Positions 10,571 through 21,339 of a stretch of DNA of 64,000 nt are shown here, piece by piece. Positions within the stretch are counted from its first letter, which is position 1, and every line of letters starts with the position of its first letter. The translations under genes and the position numbers were made by a program. This stretch comes from Erwinia sp. HDF1-3R. Lineage in GTDB: Bacteria > Pseudomonadota > Gammaproteobacteria > Enterobacterales > Enterobacteriaceae. The stretch covers positions 1 through 64,000 of the forward strand of contig NZ_CP155071.1 of the NCBI RefSeq assembly GCF_039621855.1. The letters run 5' to 3'. Under the pieces are notes generated by a model that worked only from the letters and a program-made list of their open reading frames with translations, searched no databases and was not told the DNA's origin.

Positions 10571-10652
10571 AACGCTGTGGTGTAATCCTTTTTGAAGACC
10601 ACAGCCTGCGCGGTAAAAACTACTGCGCCTCAAGGGAATACAGGAGAATACG

Positions 10653-11051
10653 ATGAAAAAGAGCGCTGCGTTATTTGCTATTGCTGCCCTGGTATCCACG
10701 CCGGTACTCGCGGCCCACAGCGGCGGCTTTGTTGACCCAAATGCGCCGGCGGCTGCCGTACAACAGGGCGGATTCAGCGGCCCTGACGGCACTCAGGCCA
10801 CGGTGAAACAGGCGCTGGAGATGAGAGATGATGCCTGGGTGACCCTGCGGGGGCATATTGAAAAACGCGTGGGTGATAACGAGTATCTGTTCCGCGACGC
10901 AACCGGCACGATGACGGTTGAGATTAACCATAAACGCTGGCAGGGGCAGAACGTAACGCCCGCCGACAACGTAGAGCTGCGGGGCAAAGTCGATAAAGAT
11001 CACGGCACCCTGGAGCTGGACGTGAAGCACATCAGTAAGGTGCAGGGCTGA
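10653..11051 (+). CDS. ygiW: YgiW family periplasmic OB-fold (BOF) stress protein
   Basis: Small periplasmic protein of the YgiW/YdeI bacterial OB-fold family, associated with tolerance to peroxide, metals and antimicrobial peptides; its molecular role is not established. Residues 1-20 form a signal peptide (cleavage predicted near VLA-AHS). The OB-fold part follows, with DDAWVTLRGHIEKRVGDN, LFRDATGTMTVEINHKRW and a C-terminal KHISKVQG. Length is 132, near the 130 of E. coli YgiW. GGAG lies in front of the ATG. Its divergence from qseBC matches the E. coli layout. Confidence 0.9.
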   Translation: MKKSAALFAIAALVSTPVLAAHSGGFVDPNAPAAAVQQGGFSGPDGTQATVKQALEMRDDAWVTLRGHIEKRVGDNEYLFRDATGTMTVEINHKRWQGQNVTPADNVELRGKVDKDHGTLELDVKHISKVQG

Positions 11052-11082
11052 TCCCAGGGCGCAGGTGAGAAACGTGCGGGCA

Positions 11083-11964
11083 TTACTCCGCCGTGAGCAT
11101 TGCGACCAGGTGCAGGACCGCCGGTGAGCGGTCAAAACGCCGCCACGCCAGCGCAATATCGGTATTGAGCGTGGCGTCATCGATCTGATGAAACGTGACG
11201 CCCGGATAGCTGATACAGCACAGCGAAGCGGGCACGATGGTAAAGCCAAACCCGGCGGCAACCATGCCAATGGCCGGTAATATCTGCGGTGACTGCTGGC
11301 CTGGTTTCGGCTGGAAACCGGCGCGCAGGCAGGCCGCAATCACCATCTCATACAGGCTGGGCGACACCTCACGCGGGAAAACAATCAGCGGTTCATCCGC
11401 CAGCTGGGCCAGCGACAGGCATGGCTCGCCGCCCAGGGCGTGTCCTTCGGGCAGCACCACCCGCATCTGCTCAGTGGCGATCACCTTCAGATTAAATGCC
11501 TTACTGCTTTCGCAGGGCAGACGCACGATCGCCGCATCCAACAACCCTTCCTGTAAATCGTGCATCAGCGCGGACATGTTCTGCTCACGCGACAGCAGGG
11601 TCATATCCGGATAGCGGTCCTGAAACCGTCGAATCAGGGTAAAAACGGCGGAATGAAAGGCGACGGAACTGGCAAACCCCAGTGACAGCTCTCCGCTAAT
11701 GCCGCGCGCAATCCCCCTGGCCTTTTCCAGCGCCAGCCCGGTCAGTTCCAGGATCTGGCAGGCATCCTGATAAAAGGCCTCTCCCGTTTCCGTTAGCTCG
11801 ACCCCACGCGTCAGCCTTTTCAGCAGCGGCGTACCTATTTCCCGCTCCAGCCTGAGGATCTGCTGGCTGAGCGGCGGCTGAGAAATTCCCAGCATTTCGG
11901 CGGCGCGCGTAAAGTGGCGCGTTTGTGCAACCGCCACGAAATAACGCAGATGGCGAAGTTCCAT
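11083..11964 (-). CDS. budR: LysR-family regulator, probable BudR/AlsR activator of the acetoin operon
   Basis: LysR-type regulator, 293 residues. The N-terminal HTH is MELRHLRYFVAVAQTRHFTRAAEMLGISQPPLSQQI, positions 1-36, followed by a two-lobed effector domain from about residue 90. It is divergent from budA, with 105 bp between the starts, the standard arrangement for BudR (Klebsiella) and AlsR (Bacillus), which induce acetoin synthesis in response to acetate and low pH. The LysR call is certain; the specific BudR role rests on context. Confidence 0.82.
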   Translation of the reverse strand: MELRHLRYFVAVAQTRHFTRAAEMLGISQPPLSQQILRLEREIGTPLLKRLTRGVELTETGEAFYQDACQILELTGLALEKARGIARGISGELSLGFASSVAFHSAVFTLIRRFQDRYPDMTLLSREQNMSALMHDLQEGLLDAAIVRLPCESSKAFNLKVIATEQMRVVLPEGHALGGEPCLSLAQLADEPLIVFPREVSPSLYEMVIAACLRAGFQPKPGQQSPQILPAIGMVAAGFGFTIVPASLCCISYPGVTFHQIDDATLNTDIALAWRRFDRSPAVLHLVAMLTAE

Positions 11965-12069
11965 ATTAAATTCGTCTCAAAGTAGTGGCTTTTCTATATT
12001 GGTATCCCCGACTGAATCGAGTCAATATTCAGTTAACAAATCTTAACTGTTTAGATCCTGAGGGGCGTG
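11965..12069 (+). promoter_or_regulatory. budR-budA divergent promoter region
   Basis: A 105-bp AT-rich stretch between the divergent LysR gene and budA. It should hold the operon promoter and the LysR binding site. Candidate AT-rich imperfect dyads occur around 12020-12050 (for example TTAACAAATCTTAA), but no T-N11-A operator can be assigned with confidence. Confidence 0.4.
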
Positions 12070-12852
12070 ATGAAACATTCTGTAACCGACTGTATGTGCG
12101 AACAACAGCTGGCGTCTACCGTCAGTGCATTACGGCAACATAAACCAGAAAGCGTTATCTATCAGACCTCTTTGATGAGTGCGCTGCTCAGTGGCGTTTA
12201 CGATGGCACCACTACCGTTGCCGACCTGCTGCGTAAGGGCGATTTTGGCCTCGGCACCTTTAATCAGCTCGACGGCGAGCTGATCGCCTTCGACAAAGAA
12301 GTTTACCAGCTGCGATCCGACGGCAGCGCAACCTCGGCCGATCCGCAGCAGAAAACGCCGTTTGCCGTGATGACGTTTTTCAATCCGCAGTATCGTCACG
12401 TGCTGAACGGCCCGGCCAGTCGTGAAGCTGTTCATCAGATTATCAATGAGCAGGTCACTTCCGATAACCAGTTTTGTGCGCTGCGCATTGACGGCCTTTT
12501 CTCCTCGGCGCAGACGCGCACGGTTCCCTGCCAGCATCGCCCTTATCGTTCCATGCCGGAAGTGCTGGGCCAGCAGCCCACGTTTCACTTCACCGACCGT
12601 CGCGGCGTAGTGATTGGTTTCCGCACCCCGCAATACATGCAGGGCATCAACGTGGCGGGCTATCACGAACACTTTATTACCGACAATCGTCAGGGCGGTG
12701 GGCACCTGCTGGACTATCAGCTGGAAGAGGGCGTACTGACCTTCGGTGAAATCAGCAAGCTGGTTATCGATCTGCCCAACGACAGCGATTTTCTCAAGGC
12801 TGACCTGAATCCTGAAAATCTGGATTCCGCTATTCGCTCTGTTGAGAGCTAA
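12070..12852 (+). CDS. budA: BudA, alpha-acetolactate decarboxylase
   Basis: Decarboxylates 2-acetolactate to (R)-acetoin, the second step from pyruvate in butanediol fermentation. The zinc-site region [14 protein letters not shown] and the following [10 protein letters not shown] are present, as are the family segments [13 protein letters not shown] and [17 protein letters not shown]. Length is 260, as in Klebsiella BudA. The ATG at 12070 is preferred over the in-frame GTG immediately before it, given the GAGGGG a few bases upstream. It is the first gene of budABC, and budB starts 20 bp after its stop. Confidence 0.95.
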   Translation: MKHSVTDCMCEQQLASTVSALRQHKPESVIYQTSLMSALLSGVYDGTTTVADLLRKGDFGLGTFNQLDGELIAFDKEVYQLRSDGSATSADPQQKTPFAVMTFFNPQYRHVLNGPASREAVHQIINEQVTSDNQFCALRIDGLFSSAQTRTVPCQHRPYRSMPEVLGQQPTFHFTDRRGVVIGFRTPQYMQGINVAGYHEHFITDNRQGGGHLLDYQLEEGVLTFGEISKLVIDLPNDSDFLKADLNPENLDSAIRSVES

Positions 12853-12871
12853 ACCCTTTTTAGGAGCTATG

Positions 12872-14551
12872 ATGAAAAATCCAACCGAGACTCCGGTATG
12901 GCAGCACGGTGCCGATCTGGTCGTGGCGCAGCTTGAAGCGCAGGGCGTAAAGCAGGTTTTCGGCATTCCGGGCGCAAAAATCGATAAGGTCTTTGACTCG
13001 CTGGTGGACTCAACCATCCAAACTATTCCGGTTCGTCACGAAGCCAACGCGGCCTTTATGGCCGCTGCGGTGGGCAGACTCACCGGCAATGCGGGCGTGG
13101 CGCTGGTCACCTCAGGGCCGGGCTGTTCAAATCTGATCACCGGTATGGCGACCGCCACCAGCGAGGGCGATCCGGTCGTGGCGCTGGGCGGCGCAGTTAA
13201 GCGCGCCGACAGCGCTAAACAGGTCCATCAAAGTATGGATACCGTGTCGATGTTCCGTCCGATCACCAAATTCGCTGCGGAAGTGACCGATTCAAATGCC
13301 CTGGCTGAAGTGCTTTCCAACGCCTTCCGCTATGCGGAACACGGCCGCGGGGGTGGGTCATTTGTCAGCCTGCCGCAGGATATTGTCGATCAGCCCGCCA
13401 AAGGCTACCCGCTGCTCTGTAAAGGCCATGTGGTTCTGGGCTCGGCACCGGACTCCGCCATTGATGAAGTGGCGAAGCACATCGCCAGCGCGAAAAACCC
13501 CGTGCTGCTGCTGGGCCTGATGGCCAGCCAGACCGGTAACAGCGATGCGCTGCACCGCCTGCTTGCCAGCAGCCATATCCCGGTGACCAGTACCTATCAG
13601 GCCGCCGGCGCCGTCAGGCAGGAGCACTTCTCCCGCTTCGCTGGCCGGGTTGGCCTGTTTAATAACCAGGCGGGCGATCGCCTGCTGCGCCAGGCCGATC
13701 TGATTATCACCATCGGCTACAGCCCGGTTGAGTATGAACCTGCGATGTGGAACAGCGGCAACGCCACGCTGGTGCATATTGATGTTCTGCCCGCCGATAC
13801 GGACAACTGCTATCTGCCGGATGTCGAGCTGGTCGGGGATATTGCCTCCACCCTCGATAAGCTGGCGGATAAAATTACCGCGCCGCTGCAGCTCAGCGAA
13901 CAGGCCGCCTCCGTGCTTCAGGATCGTCAACAGCAGCGCCAGCTTCTGTCGCTCCAGGGCCAGAGCCTTAACCAGTTTGCTTTGCATCCGCTGCGTATCG
14001 TGCGGGCCATGCAGGACATCATTAACAGCGACGTGACCCTCACCGTGGATATGGGCAGCTTTCATATCTGGATCGCCCGCTACCTTTACAGCTTCCGCGC
14101 GCGTCAGATCATGATCTCTAACGGCCAGCAAACGATGGGCGTGGCGCTGCCGTGGGCGATTGGCGCGTGGCTGGTGGATCCGAGCCGTAAGGTGGTTTCC
14201 GTCTCCGGTGATGGCGGCTTCTTACAGTCCAGCATGGAGCTGGAAACGGCGGTCAGACTCGGTGCCAATATTCTGCACATTATCTGGGTGGACGAGGCTT
14301 ACAACATGGTGGCGATGCAGGAAGAGAAGAAATATCACCGCGTGTCAGGCGTGAAATTCGGTCCGGTCGATTTCAAAGTCTATGCCGAGGCGTTTGGCGC
14401 CGCCGGCTTCTCGGTAAACAGCGCGGCCGAGCTGGAACCGACGCTGCGAAAAGCGATGGATGTGCAGGGACCTGCTGTGGTCGCCGTGCCAGTAGACTAT
14501 GCTGATAATCCGATGCTGATGGGTCAACTGCATCTGAGCCAGATTCTGTAA
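12872..14551 (+). CDS. budB: BudB, catabolic acetolactate synthase
   Basis: ThDP-dependent synthase that condenses two pyruvates to 2-acetolactate; the catabolic, FAD-independent type. The catalytic Glu57 lies in [10 protein letters not shown] and the ThDP/Mg motif starts at [12 protein letters not shown]. The second of two consecutive ATGs (12869 and 12872) is chosen because AGGAG ends at 12866, too near the first. This gives 559 residues, the Klebsiella BudB length. The translation [20 protein letters not shown] is typical of BudB rather than biosynthetic IlvB, and no small subunit gene follows. Confidence 0.95.
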   Translation: MKNPTETPVWQHGADLVVAQLEAQGVKQVFGIPGAKIDKVFDSLVDSTIQTIPVRHEANAAFMAAAVGRLTGNAGVALVTSGPGCSNLITGMATATSEGDPVVALGGAVKRADSAKQVHQSMDTVSMFRPITKFAAEVTDSNALAEVLSNAFRYAEHGRGGGSFVSLPQDIVDQPAKGYPLLCKGHVVLGSAPDSAIDEVAKHIASAKNPVLLLGLMASQTGNSDALHRLLASSHIPVTSTYQAAGAVRQEHFSRFAGRVGLFNNQAGDRLLRQADLIITIGYSPVEYEPAMWNSGNATLVHIDVLPADTDNCYLPDVELVGDIASTLDKLADKITAPLQLSEQAASVLQDRQQQRQLLSLQGQSLNQFALHPLRIVRAMQDIINSDVTLTVDMGSFHIWIARYLYSFRARQIMISNGQQTMGVALPWAIGAWLVDPSRKVVSVSGDGGFLQSSMELETAVRLGANILHIIWVDEAYNMVAMQEEKKYHRVSGVKFGPVDFKVYAEAFGAAGFSVNSAAELEPTLRKAMDVQGPAVVAVPVDYADNPMLMGQLHLSQIL

Positions 14552-14562
14552 CACACGTTTAA

Positions 14563-15345
<783 letters not shown>

Positions 15346-15353
15346 TCCTGTAT

Positions 15354-15390
15354 TGCAGACCGGCTCCGGTCGGTCTGCTGTTCTTTTTCC
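15354..15390 (+). terminator. Rho-independent terminator after budC
   Basis: The stem GCAGACCG/CGGTCTGC closes a short loop and is followed by TTCTTTTT. It lies 9 bp after the budC stop and ends the budABC transcript. Confidence 0.85.
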
Positions 15391-15430
15391 TCCCATTCCC
15401 TTCTCCTAAGTCAAACCCGCATCGCCGCAG

Positions 15431-15443
15431 GCGAAACGTTTCG
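15431..15443. promoter_or_regulatory. Upstream RbsR-type operator of the rbs operon
   Basis: The palindrome CGAAACGTTTCG (core 15432-15443) matches the RbsR operator core of E. coli (GCGAAACGTTTCGC). It lies 78 bp upstream of a second, better copy. A TCACA half-site directly after it (15450-15454), with a degenerate TTCGA left half, could be a weak CRP site. Confidence 0.75.
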
Positions 15444-15507
15444 ATAGCGATCACATTTTCCACGTATGGTGATTGTTTTCCCGTCTGGCTTTCATACACT
15501 CCCCGCA

Positions 15508-15523
15508 AGCGAAACGTTTCGCT
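15508..15523. promoter_or_regulatory. Main RbsR operator in front of rbsD
   Basis: AGCGAAACGTTTCGCT is a perfect 16-bp palindrome and an almost exact copy of the E. coli rbs operator. It ends 12 bp before the rbsD start, so RbsR without ribose would block transcription here. Confidence 0.88.
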
Positions 15524-15535
15524 CTGGAGTGAATG

Positions 15536-15955
15536 ATGAAAAAAGGCACCTTACTGAATTCTGAAATATCGGCGCTGGTTTCCAGGCTCGGGCATACCGA
15601 CAGCCTGGTAATTGGTGACGCGGGACTGCCCATTCCGGCTGGCCCTCAGCGTGTTGATCTGGCGCTGACGCAGGGGATCCCCAGCTTTTTACAGGTGGTG
15701 AAAGCCGTGACCGACGAGATGCAGGTAGAAAGTGTCATCATCGCCGAGGAGATTAAGTCCCATAATCCTCAGCTTCTTAGTGAACTCTCCGCTCTGCTCG
15801 ACTTACTGCAACAACACCAGGGAAACACCATCGCGATTTCGTACGTGAGTCACCAACAGTTCAAACAGCAAACGCAGCGTAGCCAGGCGGTCATTCGCAG
15901 CGGGGAGTGTTCTCCCTATGCCAATATCATCCTGTGCGCTGGCGTGACCTTCTGA
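15536..15955 (+). CDS. rbsD: RbsD, D-ribose pyranase
   Basis: Interconverts the beta-pyran and beta-furan forms of ribose so that RbsK can phosphorylate the furanose. It is 139 residues long, as in E. coli, with conserved [16 protein letters not shown] and the C-terminal [14 protein letters not shown] that form the active site in the decamer. The second ATG of an ATGATG pair is chosen because TGGAG is then 6 nt away. It is the first gene of rbsDACBKR. Confidence 0.95.
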   Translation: MKKGTLLNSEISALVSRLGHTDSLVIGDAGLPIPAGPQRVDLALTQGIPSFLQVVKAVTDEMQVESVIIAEEIKSHNPQLLSELSALLDLLQQHQGNTIAISYVSHQQFKQQTQRSQAVIRSGECSPYANIILCAGVTF

Positions 15956-15962
15956 GGCCGTC

Positions 15963-17468
15963 ATGCAACCTTTATTGCAGCTGCAAGGCATTGATAAATC
16001 CTTTCCCGGCGTCAAGGCGCTTTCCGGCGCCGCGCTGGCGGTCTATCCCGGACGCGTTATGGCGCTGGTGGGTGAGAACGGCGCCGGTAAGTCCACCATG
16101 ATGAAAGTGATGACCGGCATTTACCCCCGGGATGCCGGCTCGGTGAAATGGCTCGGTAACGAGACCACGTTTAGCGGGCCAAAGGCATCACAGGAAGCCG
16201 GCATCGGCATCATCCATCAGGAGCTTAACCTGATCCCGCAGCTCAGCATTGCTGAGAATATCTTTCTGGGGCGGGAGTTTGTTAACGGCTTTGGCCGCAT
16301 CCTGTGGAAAAAAATGCATGCCGAGGCGGACGTCCTGCTTAAACGCCTGAACCTGCGCTTTAGCAGCCACAGGCTGGTGGGCGACCTGTCGATTGGCGAC
16401 CAGCAGATGGTCGAAATCGCCAAGGTACTGAGCTATCAGTCCAAAGTGATTGTGATGGACGAGCCAACGGATGCGCTGACCGATACCGAAACCGCCTCGC
16501 TGTTTCGCGTCATCCGCGAGCTGAAAGCGCAGGGCTGCGGCATTGTCTATATCTCCCACCGGATGAAAGAGATCTTTGAAATTTGCGATGACGTAACCAT
16601 CTTCCGCGACGGTCAGTTTATTGCCGAACGCGCGGTGGAGAGCCTGGACGAGAATTCGCTGATTGAAATGATGGTGGGCCGCAAGCTGGAAGAGCAGTAT
16701 CCACGGCTGGACAAAGCCCCCGGCGAAGTTCGCCTGAAGGTTGAGCATCTCAGCGGACCGGGCGTGGAGGACGTCAGCTTTACGCTGCGTAAGGGCGAGA
16801 TCCTGGGCGTGGCGGGGCTGATGGGCGCGGGACGAACCGAACTGATGAAGGTGCTTTACGGTGCGCTGGCCCGAACCCACGGCAGCGTAACGTTGGATGG
16901 GCGGAATATCCTCACCCGCACGCCGGAAGATGGGCTGCGAAACGGCATTGTCTATATCTCCGAAGACCGCAAGCGTGACGGGCTGGTGCTGGGCATGTCG
17001 GTGAAGGAGAACATGTCGCTGACCGCGCTGGACTACTTCAGCCACGGCGGCGGCAGGCTGAAACACGCAGAGGAGCAGCTGGCGGTCAGCGACTTTATCA
17101 CCCTGTTTAAGGTGAAAACGCCGTCGATGAACCAGCCGATCGGCCTGCTTTCCGGCGGCAATCAGCAAAAGGTGGCCATCGCCCGTGGGCTGATGACCCG
17201 TCCTAAAGTCCTCATTTTGGATGAACCCACCCGCGGCGTGGACGTCGGCGCTAAAAAAGAGATCTATCAGCTTATTAATCAGTTTAAGGACGAGGGGCTG
17301 AGCATCATTCTGGTTTCCTCTGAAATGCCGGAGGTGCTGGGCATGAGCGACCGCGTGCTGGTGATGCACGAAGGGCGCCTGAGCGGTGATTTCCCAATTG
17401 AACAGGCCACGCAGGAAGTCCTGATGGCGGCAGCAGTAGGTAAGCTACAGAGTGTGGAGCACGCATGA
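15963..17468 (+). CDS. rbsA: RbsA, ribose ABC transporter ATP-binding protein
   Basis: Double-domain ATPase that powers ribose import through RbsC. The N-terminal cassette has Walker A GENGAGKS at 37-44, signature [13 protein letters not shown] and Walker [12 protein letters not shown]. The C-terminal cassette has a degenerate Walker A (GLMGAGRT), signature [15 protein letters not shown] and [11 protein letters not shown], as usual for carbohydrate-uptake (CUT2) ATPases. Length is 501. It begins 7 bp after rbsD, and its TGA overlaps the rbsC start. Confidence 0.96.
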   Translation: MQPLLQLQGIDKSFPGVKALSGAALAVYPGRVMALVGENGAGKSTMMKVMTGIYPRDAGSVKWLGNETTFSGPKASQEAGIGIIHQELNLIPQLSIAENIFLGREFVNGFGRILWKKMHAEADVLLKRLNLRFSSHRLVGDLSIGDQQMVEIAKVLSYQSKVIVMDEPTDALTDTETASLFRVIRELKAQGCGIVYISHRMKEIFEICDDVTIFRDGQFIAERAVESLDENSLIEMMVGRKLEEQYPRLDKAPGEVRLKVEHLSGPGVEDVSFTLRKGEILGVAGLMGAGRTELMKVLYGALARTHGSVTLDGRNILTRTPEDGLRNGIVYISEDRKRDGLVLGMSVKENMSLTALDYFSHGGGRLKHAEEQLAVSDFITLFKVKTPSMNQPIGLLSGGNQQKVAIARGLMTRPKVLILDEPTRGVDVGAKKEIYQLINQFKDEGLSIILVSSEMPEVLGMSDRVLVMHEGRLSGDFPIEQATQEVLMAAAVGKLQSVEHA

Positions 17469-18439
17469 CCATGAATACCCGAACGATCCCTGCTAACCGG
17501 CTGTTCAGCAAGACCTGGCTGCTGGAGCAAAAATCCCTGATCGCGCTGATTGTGCTGATTGCTATCGTCTCCAGCCTCAGCCCGAACTTTTTTACCCTGA
17601 ACAATATGTTCAACATCCTGCAGCAGACCTCCGTTAACGCCATTATGGCGGTCGGCATGACGCTGGTTATCCTGACCTCCGGTATCGATCTTTCAGTGGG
17701 GTCGCTGCTGGCGCTGACTGGTGCGGTAGGTGCATCGCTGGTGGGGATGGAAGTTAACGCGCTGGTGGCCGTGGCCGCCTCTCTGGCGCTGGGCGCAGCC
17801 ATTGGCGCCCTGACCGGTACTATCGTGGCGAAAGGACGCGTGCAGGCCTTCATCGCCACGCTGGTGATGATGCTGCTGCTGCGGGGCGTCACGATGGTGT
17901 ACACCAACGGCAGCCCGGTCAATACCGGCTTCAATGACAATGCCGATCTGTTTGGCTGGTTCGGCATTGGCCGCCCTCTGGGTATTCCCACGCCGGTGTG
18001 GCTGATGGCGGTGGTGTTCGCTCTGGCCTGGTACATGCTGCATCACACCCGCCTGGGCCGCTACATTTATGCGCTGGGCGGCAACGAGGCGGCAACGCGC
18101 CTGTCCGGCATCAGCGTCAGCCGGGTGAAAATTGTCGTGTATGCGCTGAGTGGCATGCTGGCCGCGCTGGCGAGCACCATCGAAGTGGCAAGGCTCTCAT
18201 CGGCACAGCCGACCGCGGGAACGGGCTACGAGCTTGATGCCATTGCCGCCGTTGTGCTGGGCGGCACCAGTCTGGCCGGCGGCAAAGGGCGAATCATGGG
18301 CACCTTAATTGGGGCACTGATCCTCGGCTTCCTGAATAACGGGCTTAACCTGCTCGGCGTTTCCTCCTACTACCAAATGATCGTCAAAGCTGTGGTGATT
18401 TTGCTGGCGGTGCTGGTAGATAACAAAAGCAGTAAATAA
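17465..18439 (+). CDS. rbsC: RbsC, ribose ABC transporter permease
   Basis: Inner-membrane permease of the CUT2 family with about 8-10 hydrophobic helices. The conserved [18 protein letters not shown] and the cytoplasmic loop [14 protein letters not shown] contact the ATPase. Length is 324 against 321 in E. coli. The start ATGA overlaps the rbsA stop, so subunits are coupled. Confidence 0.96.
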   Translation: MTMNTRTIPANRLFSKTWLLEQKSLIALIVLIAIVSSLSPNFFTLNNMFNILQQTSVNAIMAVGMTLVILTSGIDLSVGSLLALTGAVGASLVGMEVNALVAVAASLALGAAIGALTGTIVAKGRVQAFIATLVMMLLLRGVTMVYTNGSPVNTGFNDNADLFGWFGIGRPLGIPTPVWLMAVVFALAWYMLHHTRLGRYIYALGGNEAATRLSGISVSRVKIVVYALSGMLAALASTIEVARLSSAQPTAGTGYELDAIAAVVLGGTSLAGGKGRIMGTLIGALILGFLNNGLNLLGVSSYYQMIVKAVVILLAVLVDNKSSK

Positions 18440-18458
18440 CTCATCCCTACAGGAAATT

Positions 18459-19343
18459 ATGATGAAAATGACCAAACTGACTGCACTTGCCGTTCTGCTC
18501 GGCGCCACGCTGAGCGCCAGCGCAATGGCGAAAGACACCATCGCACTGGTAGTGTCCACGCTGAATAATCCCTTTTTTGTCTCGTTAAAAGACGGCGCAC
18601 AAAAAGAAGCGGATAAGCTGGGTTACAACCTGGTCGTGCTGGATTCACAGAATAACCCGGCAAAAGAGCTGGCTAACGTTCAGGACTTAACCGTACGCGG
18701 GACTAAGCTGCTGCTGATTAACCCGACTGATTCTGACGCGGTGGGCAATGCGGTCAAAATGGCGAATCAGGCCAGTATTCCGGTGATAACCCTGGACCGT
18801 ATGGCGGCGCAGGGCAAAGTGGTCAGCCACGTTGCATCGGATAACCGCTTCGGCGGCAAGATGGCGGGTGACTACATTGCGAAGAAGGTGGGTGAGAACG
18901 CGAAAATTATCGAGCTGTCCGGTATTGCGGGCACCTCCGCCGCGCGTGAGCGGGGTGAAGGCTTTAAATCTGCTGCCGATGCGCATAAGTTCGTTATCCT
19001 CGCCAGCCAGCCAGCCGACTTTGACCGCACCAAAGGTCTGAACGTGATGCAGAACCTGCTGACCGCGCATCCTGACGTGCAGGCGGTATTTGCTCAAAAT
19101 GATGAAATGGCGCTCGGCGCAATGCGCGCATTGCAAACTGCCGGTAAATCTGATGTGGTGGTCGTCGGCTTCGACGGCACCGCAGACGGGGTAAAAGCCG
19201 TTCAGGGTGGTAAGCTGGCCGCTACCGTGGCTCAGCAGCCGGAGCAAATCGGCGTTATCGGCGTGCAAACGGCTGATAAAGTGCTGAAGGGCCAGAAAGT
19301 TCAGGCTATCAACCCGGTTGACCTGAAGCTGGTCACGCAATAA
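18459..19343 (+). CDS. rbsB: RbsB, periplasmic ribose-binding protein
   Basis: Periplasmic binding protein that delivers ribose to RbsAC and to the Trg chemoreceptor. The signal peptide ends [20 protein letters not shown], after about 25 residues. The mature part keeps the ligand-binding residues of the E. coli protein (NNPFF, DRMA, NDEMALG, GFDGT). Two adjacent ATGs (18459 and 18462) are both near AGGA; either is possible. Confidence 0.95.
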   Translation: MMKMTKLTALAVLLGATLSASAMAKDTIALVVSTLNNPFFVSLKDGAQKEADKLGYNLVVLDSQNNPAKELANVQDLTVRGTKLLLINPTDSDAVGNAVKMANQASIPVITLDRMAAQGKVVSHVASDNRFGGKMAGDYIAKKVGENAKIIELSGIAGTSAARERGEGFKSAADAHKFVILASQPADFDRTKGLNVMQNLLTAHPDVQAVFAQNDEMALGAMRALQTAGKSDVVVVGFDGTADGVKAVQGGKLAATVAQQPEQIGVIGVQTADKVLKGQKVQAINPVDLKLVTQ

Positions 19344-19363
19344 ATCAAAGAAAAGCATGGCAC

Positions 19364-19392
19364 GCGCCACCCTTTCCGGGTGGCGCCTTTTT
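19364..19392 (+). terminator. Intercistronic hairpin with U-run between rbsB and rbsK
   Basis: GCGCCACCC/GGGTGGCGC, a perfect 9-bp GC-rich stem with loop TTTCC followed by TTTTT, fits a rho-independent terminator or an mRNA-stabilising stem. It sits 20 bp after rbsB and before rbsK-rbsR, so it probably keeps binding-protein mRNA more abundant than the distal genes. Confidence 0.75.
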
Positions 19393-19404
19393 CTGGACGC
19401 CTTT

Positions 19405-20334
19405 ATGAAAAAATCCGGCAAGCTGACCGTCCTTGGCAGCATTAATGCAGACCATATTCTTAACCTGATGCAGTTCCCCCGGCCCGGCGAAACGGTGACC
19501 GGCGGCGAGTATCAGGTCGCTTTTGGCGGGAAAGGGGCAAATCAGGCCGTTGCGGCAGGGCGCAGTGGGGCGGATATCGCCTTTATCGCCTGCGTGGGCG
19601 ACGATGATATCGGCCAGCGCATTCGCCAGCAGCTGGCAACCGACCAGATCGATATCACCCCTGTCGAAGTTGTGGCGGACCAGTCCACCGGCGTGGCGCT
19701 TATTTTTGTCAACGGTGCGGGCGAAAACTGTATTGCGATCCATGCCGGTGCCAACGCGGCGCTGACGCCGGAAAGGGTCAGCCAGCACCAGCAGACGATA
19801 GCGGAGTCGGACGCGCTGCTGATGCAGCTTGAGTCGCCGCTGGCGAGCGTACTGGCCGCCGCAAAAATTGCCCGCCAGCATCAGACGCGCGTTATCCTTA
19901 ATCCCGCGCCCGCCGTCGCACTTTCCGATGAGCTGCTGGGACTGGTGGATATGATTACCCCCAATGAAACGGAAGCGGAAATACTGACCGGCGTGCACGT
20001 TGATTCCGACGAAGCGGCGGCGCGTGCGGCTGGCGTGCTGCATGAAAAGGGTATCGACAGCGTTCTTATTACTCTCGGCAGCCGCGGCGTGTGGCTGAGT
20101 GAACAGGGTAAAGGCCAGCGTATTGCCGGTTTCCGGGTGGAGGCGGTTGATACGATAGCGGCAGGCGACACCTTCAACGGCGCGCTTATCGCCGCCCTGC
20201 TCGAAGGGCAGGCGATGGATCGCTCCGTGCGCTTTGCCCATGCGGCTGCGGCTATTTCGGTGACCCGCCACGGCGCGCAGCCATCCGTACCCTGGCGCAG
20301 TGAAATCGATCGCTTTTTGCAGCAGCAGGGGTAG
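19405..20334 (+). CDS. rbsK: RbsK, ribokinase
   Basis: PfkB-family kinase that phosphorylates ribose to ribose 5-phosphate. Motifs are GSINADHIL near the N-terminus, GGKGANQAVAAGRSGADIAF (first PfkB signature) and the catalytic DTIAAGDTFNGALI with Asp of GDTFNG near residue 255. The ATG at 19405 matches the E. coli N-terminus and gives 309 residues; the frame is open 16 codons further upstream, but that stretch is the terminator hairpin. Confidence 0.95.
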   Translation: MKKSGKLTVLGSINADHILNLMQFPRPGETVTGGEYQVAFGGKGANQAVAAGRSGADIAFIACVGDDDIGQRIRQQLATDQIDITPVEVVADQSTGVALIFVNGAGENCIAIHAGANAALTPERVSQHQQTIAESDALLMQLESPLASVLAAAKIARQHQTRVILNPAPAVALSDELLGLVDMITPNETEAEILTGVHVDSDEAAARAAGVLHEKGIDSVLITLGSRGVWLSEQGKGQRIAGFRVEAVDTIAAGDTFNGALIAALLEGQAMDRSVRFAHAAAAISVTRHGAQPSVPWRSEIDRFLQQQG

Positions 20335-20337
20335 CGC

Positions 20338-21339
20338 GTGGCCACTATGAAAGATGTCGCGCGCCTTGCGGGCGTGTCGACCTCTACCGTTTCCCACGTT
20401 ATTAACAACAACCGCTTCGTCAGCGAGGCGGTGCGGGAAAAAATCACCTCTGCGATTGCCGAGCTGAATTATGCCCCATCTGCCCTGGCACGCAGTCTGA
20501 AGCTCAACCAGACGCGCACCATCGGTATGCTGCTGACCGCCAGTAGTAACCCTTTCTACTCTGAAGTGGTTCGCGGCGTCGAGCGGAGCTGCTATGAGCG
20601 CGGTTACAGCCTGATCCTGTGCAATACCGAAGGGGATGAAAACCGCATGAACCGCAGCCTTGAAACGCTGCTGCAGAAGCGGGTGGATGGGCTGCTAATT
20701 ATGTGTACTGAAAGTCATCTCCCCTCGGCGGATATTCTTAACCGCTATCCCTCTATTCCTTCGGTGATGATGGACTGGGCCCCTTTTAAGGGCAGCAGCG
20801 ACATTATTCAGGATAACTCGCTGCTGGGCGGGGAGATGGCAACCCGATTTCTGATCTCCCGGGGTTACCGGCGCATTGCCTGCATTGCCGGTCCGCAGGA
20901 TAAAACGCCTGCCCGTCTGCGGCTGGAAGGTTTTCAGCGGGCAATGAAGAGCGCGGGCTTACCGGTGCCGCCGTCCTGTGTGGTCAGCGGTGATTTCGAG
21001 TTTGAGGGCGGGTTCAACGCCATGAATCAGCTGCTATCGCTCTCCCCGCTGCCCGAAGCGGTTTTTACCTGCAACGATGCGATGGCGGTGGGCGGCTATC
21101 ATGCGCTCTTCCAGGCCGGACTGTCGGTGCCGCAGGATATTGCGGTCATTGGCTATGACGACATCGAGCTGGCGCGCTATATGACACCGCCTTTGACCAC
21201 CATTCACCAGCCTAAAGATGAACTGGGGGAGCTGGCGATTGATACGCTACTTCACCGCCTCGGCGAGCCGGGCGACAGTCAGCAGTTACTGATTCTGACG
21301 CCAGAGCTGGTAGAGCGCGGCTCGGTGGGGGAGCGTTAA
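20338..21339 (+). CDS. rbsR: RbsR, LacI-family repressor of the ribose operon
   Basis: Ribose-responsive repressor. The N-terminal Lac[24 protein letters not shown] covers residues 1-20, with a periplasmic-binding-like sugar domain after residue 60. It starts at GTG 3 bp after the rbsK stop, and the GTG start reproduces the E. coli N-terminus exactly. Length is 333. Its operators are the two palindromes in front of rbsD. Its stop overlaps the convergent hsrA stop by 3 bp. Confidence 0.95.
   Translation: MATMKDVARLAGVSTSTVSHVINNNRFVSEAVREKITSAIAELNYAPSALARSLKLNQTRTIGMLLTASSNPFYSEVVRGVERSCYERGYSLILCNTEGDENRMNRSLETLLQKRVDGLLIMCTESHLPSADILNRYPSIPSVMMDWAPFKGSSDIIQDNSLLGGEMATRFLISRGYRRIACIAGPQDKTPARLRLEGFQRAMKSAGLPVPPSCVVSGDFEFEGGFNAMNQLLSLSPLPEAVFTCNDAMAVGGYHALFQAGLSVPQDIAVIGYDDIELARYMTPPLTTIHQPKDELGELAIDTLLHRLGEPGDSQQLLILTPELVERGSVGER

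Noticed and set aside
16188..17369. 393-residue open frame antisense to rbsA
   Set aside because: Shadow of a well-conserved ATPase gene; composition biased to His/Gln/Val and no motif.
19345..20397. 350-residue open frame antisense to rbsK
   Set aside because: Lies opposite an intact ribokinase gene and crosses the rbsB-rbsK terminator; no recognisable domain.
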